From positions 28,894,257-28,958,256 of the forward strand of contig CM039464.1 in NCBI GenBank assembly GCA_022414725.1: DNA of 64,000 nt, given 5' to 3'. The stretch's first letter is position 1; every line of letters starts with the position of its first letter. Of the stretch, positions 8,964 through 19,800 are shown one piece after another. Under the pieces are notes generated by a model. The model searched no databases, was not told where the DNA came from, and saw nothing but the letters and a program-made list of their open reading frames with translations. A program made the position numbers and the translations under genes. The stretch comes from Microglena sp. YARC (Eukaryota; Chlorophyta; Chlorophyceae; Chlamydomonadales; Chlamydomonadaceae).

Positions 8964-11900
8964 GCCTCATCTGAACTTTTTCCTAACTTTTTTCTCCCTG
9001 CTCCATTTCGCCTCTGGATAAGTGCAACGACTTCGTCTCGATGCAAGCGTGCTGATTCCATAGTTTTCAGACACCTGCAATGTAATTCAAGTTCGAGTTC
9101 GAGTTCAAGTTCGAAACCTTGTTTCACCGGTCATCTCCTGCTTATCCTTGTTCGAGTTCGGCATGGATACATCCAATATTACTGCAGAGTCGAACGCGAC
9201 CATTGAAGAGACTATTAACGACGAAAGTCCGTCCAAGAAGCAGCATGTGGAGCATGTGGACCTGACTGATGGCCGCCTGGACGATGCCCACAGATGCATG
9301 GCAATGCGTGGTTGAATTGGATGGAGTGGCGTGTGCTGAGGTGCTACCCCCTGACAATATGAATGTGGGCAGCATGCGTGAACACATTGGGGCCCACATT
9401 CTCCGGGGAGACATACCAGACACTTCATGTGGGTGTTGTGGTGGCCAAGGCTGTACCCCAAGCATCAACAAGGGAGGGCAAGCAGTCATAATCTGCAAGG
9501 CTAAGTACTTCAAGAAGTACAGCCAGAAGGCCAACTTCAAGGATAAGGCGGCATGCACCAACACCCCGCTTGTGTGCCCTCACTGCCCGGCCACCATATG
9601 GAAGTACGGAATGGGGTCCCACCACAAGGAAAAGCACAGTGGTTTGGACCAAGGACCCCCAATTGGGGCTCACGAGGTGGCACACATGGCAGTTGTGATG
9701 AGGAAGATGAAACCTCAACAGCCTCAACTATAGTTTCTTGTATGGTGTGCATGTTGGGGACCTGAGCAAGTTTAAGGCCTGACAGGGGTCTAACCAGGTC
9801 TAACCAACCTAACAATAGCTTATTGTTGTGTCTTCATAGCATAGCAATTTATGGACCCATAGACCCATACAACGAGACATAGCTTTTATTGTAGGCTACA
9901 GCTGGCTACAGGCAGCAGCTTCTAGGCAGCTCCCCTGGCTGGCAATTCAGCCCAAACTAAAGCGAGTTGGCGCACCTTCAAGCTGACATAATGATGGTGG
10001 GCGCAGGTGGGCGTTACGTTTAGAACGTTTGGTGGGCTTCATGTAGCAAGCCCATGCACTTTCCATGCCAATACTGGGCAACTTAGTTATAAAGGATCTT
10101 GAAGGAAGGAAAGGAACTATAAGGAGGCTCCAGGAAGCTGAAATATTGAGATATCTAGGTTGCAAACTCGAATAATTTGTAATCTGGTTCAGGCCGTGTT
10201 TAAAAACATTCCACTAACATTCTCAGGGTTTTAAAAATGCAGGGTACTAAAGGAGATGATTTGCCACAACATAGGCTAGGTTTCATCTAAAATGGCAGGT
10301 CCCCCCCCCCCCCCCCCCCCTTTTTGACTATTCCAACTTTTTGGACGGGTACCAGATATTTCTCGTTTGTCCGTCCTCCCGGCCACACCATAATAAATAA
10401 TTAGCGCGTCACACCACACCAAATTGTTATTGCGCGCTACCATGGCTTTAGCCACACCACAAGTGCAGAAAAAAGTGAGGATCAGTATGAAAGAAGAGTG
10501 GAAAAAAGGAAAAAAGGAAAGGAAACTAGGGACCTCCAAACCTCCAAATAATGCTGCACCCAATGCTTACCGTGAGACCCAGACCGATCAGGCCACCAGG
10601 GACAGCATATTGGAGCTCGTTTGATTCTGCAAACATGGAGACGATGCGCGAGAAGATGGGCAGGCACTTCACGTGGCCCTCTGCATCCTTAGTGATGATT
10701 CCGGGGCGGACCTGTTAGACAGGGGATGTGGCACAGGTGCTTCAGTGTACGCTGGTGACTGAAACGAACACGGATATTAGCACTACTAACACTAAGTTTC
10801 ACACTAGCGTTAACTTCACGTGGCCCTCTGCATCCTTAGTGATGATTCCGGGGCGCAACTGTCAGATAGGGCATGCAGCACAGGTGCACGTTGGTGACTG
10901 AGGTGGTGATGGCGATGATGGCGATGATGGTGATGATGGTGATGATGGCGATGATGGTGAAGATGGTGATGATGGCGATGATGGTGATGATGGCGATGAT
11001 GGGGAAGATGGTGATGATGGTGATGATGGTGATGATGGTGATGATGGCAATGATGGCAATGATGGTGATGATGGTGATGATGGCGATGATGGTGAAGATG
11101 GCGATGATGGCGATGATGGCGATGATGGCGATGATGGTGATGATGGTGATGATGGCGATGATGGCGATGATGGTGATGATGGCGATGATGGCGATGATGG
11201 TGATGATGGTGATGATGGTGATGATGGCGATGATGGTGATGATGGCGATGATGGCGATGATGGTGATGATGGTGATGATGGCGATGATAGTGATGATGGT
11301 GATGATGGCGATGATGGTGAAGATGGCGATGATGGTGATGATGGCGATGACGGTGAAGATGGCGATGATGGCGATGATGGCGATGATGGCGATGATGGTG
11401 AAGATGGCGATGATGCGATGATGGTGATGATGGCGATGATGGTGATGATGGCGATGATGGTGAAGATGGCGATGATGGTGATGATGGCGATGATGGTGAT
11501 GATGGTGACAGAGGATGCATCACAGGTGCTCTAGTGTACGCTGGTGACTGACACGAACACAAATATTAGCCCTACGAACACTAAGGTTGACACTAACGTC
11601 CACACTTGCAATAACACTAACCTCGATCTCCTGGCCCATTATGAGCACACCCTGCAAGATAGATCCACCATGCAACACCACCCTTCAGCTCGCCAACCTG
11701 GACCAGGCTTGTTGACATCGACCACCAACACGCACACACACATTAGCGCTGCTAACACTAAGGTTGACACTAACATCCACACTAGCATTAACACTAACCT
11801 AGATCTCTTGGCTCACTGTGAGCACACCCTGCAAGATAGATCCACCGGCAACACCACCCTTCAGCTCGCCAACCTGGACCAGGCTTGTTGACATCGACCA

Positions 11901-14900
11901 TCAACACGCACACAAACATTAGCGCTACTAACAGCAAGGCTAACACTGATGATCACTGCTGATCACACTAACACTAACCTCGATCTCCTGGCCCATGGTG
12001 AGCACATCCTGCAAGATAGATCCACCAGCAACACCACCCTTCAGCTCGCCAACCTGGACCAGGCTTGTCGACATCGACCACTGACACACACAATCGTTAG
12101 CGCTACTTACACTGAGGTTGACACTACCGTCCGCGCTAGCATTAACACTAACCTCGATCTCTTGGCCCATTGTGAGGACACCCTGCAAGATAGATCCACA
12201 GCAACACCCTCCTTCAGCTCCTCAACCTCAGGGCCAGGCTTGTTGACATCGACCACCAACACGCACACAAACATTAGCGCTACTAACACGAAGGTTGACA
12301 CTAACATCCACACTAGCATTAACACTAACCTAGATCTCTTGGCTCACTGTGAGCACACCCTGCAAGATAGATCCACTGGCAACACCACCCTTCAGCTCGT
12401 CAACCTCAGGGCCAGGCTTGTTGACATCGACCACTAACACACACACAAAATACTAGCGCTACTATCACTAACCTCGATCTCCTGGCCCATTGTGAGTACA
12501 CCCTGCAAGATAGATCCACCGGCAACACCACCCTTCAGCTCGTCCACCTCGGAGCCAGGCTTGTTGACATCGAAGGAGCGGATGACAATCATTTGTGGGG
12601 GGGAGGTGAAGTCCCTGACGGCCAAGGAGGGGGGAGCTGGTCAGCACTTGGGTTTCGGTGGTTAGGGCTTAGGTGGTTTAGGGTTTAGGTGGTCAAGGTT
12701 TAGGTTTAGGGTTTCGTTTCAGGGTTTAGGTGGTTAAGGAAAATAATTGCTGACCAGGACGTACCCCAACACACACACTAACATACAAACACGTACCCCA
12801 ACACACACACTAACTAACATGCATGCAAACAAACACATACATACAAACACACACAAACATGCATGCAAACAAACACATACCCCAACACACACACTAACAT
12901 ACAAACAAACACGTACCCAAACACACACACTAACATACAAACAAACACGTACCCAAACACACACACTAACATACAAACAAACACGTACCCCAACACACAC
13001 ACAAACTAACATGCATGCAAACAAACACGTACCCCAACACACACACACTGACCAGCTTCCCCTTACCTGACGGGCACTGGGATCTTGTTAATGATGTACT
13101 CGCAGACCACGTCAACATTGTACTTCAGCTGGGCAGAGATAGGCACTACAGGGGCACCGTCGGCAATGGTGCCTTGGATGAACTTCTGAATGATCTCAGC
13201 CTGGGTAACAGCGACACTCTCCGTGACCAGATCGATCTTGTTTTGAAGGATGATGATATCCTGGGACAGGCAGAGGATATAGGACGAGGTTGAAGAAGTT
13301 AGAGTGTGTGCTTTGTGCTTGTGTGTGTGTGAGTGTGCATGCTTGTGTGTGTAACGCTCTCCGGGACCAGATTGATCTTGTTTTGAAGGATGATAAAATC
13401 CTGGGAAAGGATATAGGACGGGGTCAAGAGGGTGTGCTTTGTGCTTGTGTGTGTGTGACGCTCTCTGTGACCAGATTGGTCTTGTTTTTAAGGGAGATGA
13501 TATCCTGGGACAAGTAGAGGATATAGGACGGGGTTGAGGAAGTTAGAGAGTGTGCTTTGTGCTTGTGTATGTGTGTGTGTGCATGCTTGTGTGTGTGACG
13601 CTCTCCGGGGGGGAGATGATATCCTGGGACAAGTAGAGGATATAGGACGGGGTTGAGGGTGACGGGGTTGAGGATATAGGAAGAAGTGAAAGGGTGTGCT
13701 TTGTGCTTTTGTGTGTGTGTGTGTGTCTGTGCTTGGGAAACAGCAACGCTCTCCGGGACCAGATCAATCTTGTTTTGAAGGATGATGATATCCTGGGAGA
13801 GGATATAGGACGGGTTGAAAAAGTGAGAGGATGTGCTGTGCGCTTGTGTGTGTGACGCTCATAGCTTGTGCTTGTGTGTGTGTTAGTGTGTGTGCTTTTG
13901 TGTGTGACGCTCTTAGTGACCAGATCGAGCTTGTTTTGGGGGGTACAGATTTCCTGAGAGAGGATATAGGACGGGGTTATAGACGTAAGAGCGTGTGCTT
14001 CGTGCTTGTGTGTGTTTGCTTTGCTTTGTGTGTGCTTGTGTGTGTGACCCTCTTTGTGACCAGATCAATCCAAGAGATGTAAGCCCTATCACACTCATGT
14101 GCTTCATCACACACACACACACACACACACACATACAAATACACACATGCCCCACCACTCATATCCTTCATCACACACACACACACACAAACACACATAC
14201 AAATACACACATGCCCCACCACTCATATGCTTCATCACACACACACACACACACACACAAATACACACATGCCCCACCACTCATATGCTTCATCACACAC
14301 ACACACAAATACACACATGCCCCACCACTCATATACTTCATCACACACACACACACACAAACACACATACAAATACACACATGCCCCACCACTCATATGC
14401 TTCATCACACACACACACACACACACACACACAAATACACACATGCCCCACCACTCATATACTTCATCACACACACACACACACATACACACATACAAAT
14501 ACACACATGCCCCACCACTGATATGCTTCATCACATGCACACACACACATGCACACACACACATGCCCCACCACTCATATCCTTCATCACACGCACACAC
14601 TCTCACACACAAACACATACAAATACACACAAACAAACACACACATGCCCACCACTTATATGCGTCATCACATGCTCACACACACACATACAAACAAACA
14701 AACAAACACACACACATGCCCCACCACTCATATGCGTCATCACATGCACACACACACAACACACACACAAACACACAAACACATGCTCCACCACTCATGT
14801 GCCTCATCACATGCACACATTCACGTTCAAACAAACACACACATGCCCCACCACGCATATGCTTCAACACAAGCACACACACAAACAAACACACACATGC

Positions 14901-15713
14901 CCCACCACTCATATGCTTCATCACATGCACACACACATTATATTGCAGAATTAAATGATCACTGTAGCACGAAATCAGGGCCCCCATCGGTAAAACGATT
15001 GTTTGGGGTTCAGTTCATCAGTGTTTTTTTGGCGGAGCCCCCCCTTCTGGGGGGTGGGAGCCCCCAGTGTTACACATTTGTCCGGTCGACCGACCATCCA
15101 TCCATCTGACCGTGATGAAGCCTGACATGTCAGCCAACGGTCTCGTAACTAACTCGCTTTCGTTGCCACCTGTTGCTCCCTCGCGATCACTCTCCGCCAA
15201 TGTTTAGCGTCGCAGGCGACGCTGCATCGAACTTGTATTTTTAAGCACTTCCTATCGCGGTTGGGTAAGCCCCTTTAGCCTATTTGGCCTACCCTTGGAC
15301 TGTAACATACACACACATCATACACACATATGAACACACACACACAAAGACACATGCCCCACCACACACCTTCAGCCGCATAATCTCAACAGCAGCAAGA
15401 TGCTCTGAGGTCTGGGGCTGTGGGCAACTCTCAATAGCAGCAATATCACACTCAAATGCTTCATCACACACACACGCCCCACCACACACCTTCAGCCTCA
15501 TAATCTCAACAGCAGCAAGATGCTCTGAAGTCTGGGGCTGTGGGCAACTCTCATTAGCTGCAATCAGCAGCAGGGCACCGTCCATAACGGCAGCTCCGTT
15601 CAACATGGTAGCCATCAGAATATCGTGACCTGGGGGGGTATTGGTTGTGTGTGTGAGAGCGTGTGTGTGAGAGAGAGTGTGTGTGTGGGAGTGAGTGTGA
15701 GTGTGTGTGTGTA

Positions 15714-15758
<45 letters not shown>

Positions 15759-16744
15759 TAAGACAACTATCCACATTCCATCATCCATAGCAACATGGTA
15801 GCTAACAGAATATCGTGACTTGAGGGGGTATTGGGTGAGGGGGGGGGGGGGGGGGGGGGGGGATAAGACAACGCATCCACATCCCCATCATCCATAGCAA
15901 CATGGTAGCTAACAGAATATCGTGACCTGGGGGGGTATTGGGTGAGGGGTGAGGGAGGGAGGGAGGGGGGGGGTGGGGGGGGGGGGGGGGGGGATAAGAC
16001 AACTATCCACACACACCATCATCCGTAGCAACATGGTAGCTAACAGAATATCGTGACCTGGGGGGGTGAGGGGTGAGGGGTGAGGGAGGGAGGGAGGGGG
16101 GGGGGGGGGGGGGGAGATAAGACAACTATCCACACACACTATCATCCGTAGCAACATGGGTAGCTAACAGAATATCGTGACCTAGGGGGGTATTGGGTGA
16201 GGGGTGAGGGAGGGAGGGGGGGGGGGAGATAAGACAACGGTCTACACACACCATCATCCATAGCAACATGGTAGCCATCAGAATATTGTGACCTGGGGGG
16301 TATTGGTGTGAGGGGTGAGGGAGGGAGGGGGGGGGGGGGGGGGGGGGAGATAAGACAACTATATACACACACTATCATCCATAGCACATGGTAGCCATCA
16401 GAATATCTTGACCTGGGGGGTCTTGGAGAGGGGGGGTTCTCAGGGGAGAGGAGGGGGGGGGGGGGGGGGGGGGGGATAAGACAACTATCCATACAAACCC
16501 AGAGGGCCCTTACCACGCCATCCTTTCCCCAAATACACGCTCTCACCATTGAAAATCATCAGGGCCGCATAAACGCATAAGGAAGGAATAATTCACACCG
16601 CCACGACCACCTTCCACTCACACCACCACCACCACCTTGCACTCCAACCACTCCAACCTTACACTCACACCGCCACTAGAGCTAAGACAAGCACAAAATG
16701 TTGAGGACTACAAGGACAGGCAAAACACAAAGGGTCGCCCTTTT

Positions 16745-16805
<61 letters not shown>

Positions 16806-19800
16806 CCTTTTCAACTTGTTTTCAGGTATTTTCTAACTTTCTACTGAGTGAGTCGCTTCACTTCAGACACCTACAGATCGAAGCGTCTCAATGAGGCCAG
16901 TATATAGGCACTCTGAAGGTCGTCATGCATTCTGTATAGGGGGGTCGCGGCCATGTGGGGTGAGGCTGGACAAGAGGTACTGCTTGAGGGGTTCATGGCG
17001 ACTCTCAGAAGGCAAGGTTGTCGACTTGCTATCCAAAATTGCCGTCTCTAAAGATATACAATATGCTCAGTGAACTGTACTCGTCATGACCGTAACTGAT
17101 TTTCAGCACTCCAATGAGACCACCCAACTTGGCTGGCTGGCTTTAAGCTTACTATGGGAAGCTGAAATATCATGATTTCTCTAGTTCCACTCTATATAAT
17201 GGGATTTTGCTGATGTAATGTGATAGAGGAGATCAGTTGCTATAAGATGAGCCAACTTACAGATATTTGCATGGGGTCGGCGACCCCCCCCACACACCCT
17301 CACACACAAACTTTCAAAAATATTTCTTTTTCATACAACCTCCCGATCAAAGTACATTGAAGTAGTGCCTGGGCAATCGACTAAGAACATATGACGGACC
17401 TCGTCTGTAAAGCTGCCACACAAATCACAGGGGCACAATGGCACATACATTCGGAAGAAACATTAATTAAAGGGTCGTAGAAAATTAAGATCAAGCAAAA
17501 AGCAGCACCTGGGCAATCGACAAATGGAACCAGGTCCAATGGACACATGGAACCAGGTCCGTGGAGGTGCCGCACAAAACACAGGGGCACAACTACACAT
17601 ACATAGGGAAGAAACAGTAATGAAAGGGTCGTACTGTGTCATAGAAAAATAAGATTAAGATAAAGTAAAAGGCAGTACCTGGGCAATCAACAAAGGACAC
17701 ATGGCGAACCAGGTCCATGGAGGTGCCGCACAATTCACAGGGGGGGGTGTCCTCCTTGCTGCTACCATAAGCCTTGAAGCAGCTCGGGCGCTCGCATGAA
17801 GAATTGCTGCACTTGTAGATCTTAGCATTGGCATAACCCAGCTGCAGGGTGTTGGAGAAGGGTGGGGTGGGGTGGGGTGGGAGTGGGCATGGGTGGGGTG
17901 GGAGTGGGGTGGGTAGGGGTCAGTGGTGGGGTGAACAGGGGTGGTAGTGGGGGATGGGTGAACAGGGGTGGTAGTGGGGGATGGGGTGGACAGGGGTGGA
18001 AGGTGGTGTGGGTAGGGGTGGGCAGGGGTGGGAGTGGGGGTGTCCTCCTTGCTGCTACCATAGGCCTTGAAGCAGCAAGATCGCATACAAGAAGAATTGC
18101 TGCACTTTTAGATCTTAGCATTGGCATAACCCAGGTGCAGAAAGGTTGGGTGGGGGAAGGCAGGGGTGGGGTGGGTAGGGGTGGGGGGGCGAGAGTGGCT
18201 GTCAGACAGACAGACAGACAGACAGACGGACACACTTAGATAACGCAGTGACTCTGCCCTGGGGGGCTTCCGCCCCCCAGAAGGGGGTGCTCCGCAAAAA
18301 ACTATGCACACCATGAGGACACACCTTGATGGTAATGTTCCTCTCAAGCTCATTCTTGAAACGCACAGTCTGCACTCCGGAAATGGCCTTCACGACAGTG
18401 GACTTTCCATGCGCCACATGACCAATAGTTCCTGTCAGGGGAGGCGGGAGGCACAAGTACAGCATGAGGGTGGGCTCTCCGTGTTTGTATGCATGTATAT
18501 TTGTATGTATGTATGTATGTATGTATGTATGTATGTATGTATGTATGTATGTATGTATGTATGTATGTATGTGTGTGTGTATGTAAGTATGTATGTATGC
18601 ATGCATGTGTGTTTGTGTGTGTGTGTATTTTAACAGTCTAGGGGAAGCCAAATAGCCTTCACAACAGTGGACTATCCGCGTGCCACATGACCAATAGTTC
18701 CTGCCAGGGGGTGCAGGGCAGGGAGGCATATATAAAGCATGAGGGTGTGCGCTCCATGTATGTATGCATTCGAACAGTCTGGTATGTACCCCACCCCACA
18801 TGACAAGGGTGGGTAACGTACTTACTAGGAGCACTCCACCCTTCAAGAAGCACAGGCAAGCATCGTCACCAGCACTGTGAGCATACGACATGCTATCTAA
18901 GCCCCCCCCCCCCCATCCTGTTATCATAGGTGTGTGTGTGTGTGTGTGGGGGTGGGTGGGTGTGTGTGTGTGGGGGGGGGGGGGGGGGGGGGGGGGGGGC
19001 AAACTTTGGGTTGGCCTCCCCGTTTCTTAGGGGTATCGCAACGTTAGTACCCCACCCCTGTTATCTAAGGTGGGGGAGGGGGGAGGAGGGCGAACTTTGG
19101 GTTGGCCTCCCCGTTTCTTAGGGGTATCGCAACGTTAGTACCCCACCCCTGTTATCTAAGGTGGGGGAGGGGGGAGGAGGGCGAACTTTGGGTTGGCCTC
19201 CCCGTTTCTTAGGGGTATCGCAACGTTAGTACCCCACCCCTGTTATCTAAGGTGGGGGAGGGGGGAGGAGGGCGAAACTTTGGGCTGGCCTCCCTGTTTA
19301 CCACGGGAACACCGACGATAGTATCCCCCCACCCACCACCACCCACCCCGCCTTGTACCCCAGGCACCTTAGGGGAGGCAAACACACGCACACCCAAACA
19401 CATACACACTATACACCCTCCCACACTCAACTATTTTCATGGTATCTGGCAGTTGTAGTTTCTTCTATCCCCACTACTGTTCTTGACCATCCGTCGTACA
19501 TTAAGACACTTATAAACTAGATAACCTTATTCCAGCAAATCCATTTGTAACTTTTCCCCTACATACAGTGTTTTCCTTTTGGGCTACACGTGTAGCAGCT
19601 TCTGATCAGCCCCTTCCCCTGTCCTTCGCCCAATCATGAAGCTATCTAGGTTGTCCGAAAGCTCAGGTGACGGCCATTTCAATGAAGCTGCACACGGTGG
19701 GCCTGACACCCTGGCAGGCTAATGGAGCTGGCTGGAAGCTACCATGCGTAGCCGCAAAAAGAAGCAGTGCCTGCAGACTGTAGATAGGGTCTAGCTTGTC

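Noticed and set aside
10816..11562. Long His-, Met- and Ser-rich open frames on both strands
   Set aside because: They are translations of the GATGGC/GATGGT microsatellite, which is open in all frames. The region is intron 7 of eIF2-gamma.
11612..12430. Exon 7 copies as a cassette of alternative exons
   Set aside because: Copies lack acceptor sites and drift with frame-breaking indels, so they cannot replace the exon.
13995..14958. 319-codon plus-strand ORF rich in His/Thr
   Set aside because: A CA-rich minisatellite in intron 5. The peptide merely mirrors the repeat, and the flanks are exon copies on the opposite strand.
18844..18895. Small open segment with a donor-like GTAAGT read as an eIF2-gamma exon
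   Set aside because: eIF2-gamma is complete and in phase without it, and the peptide does not match the family.
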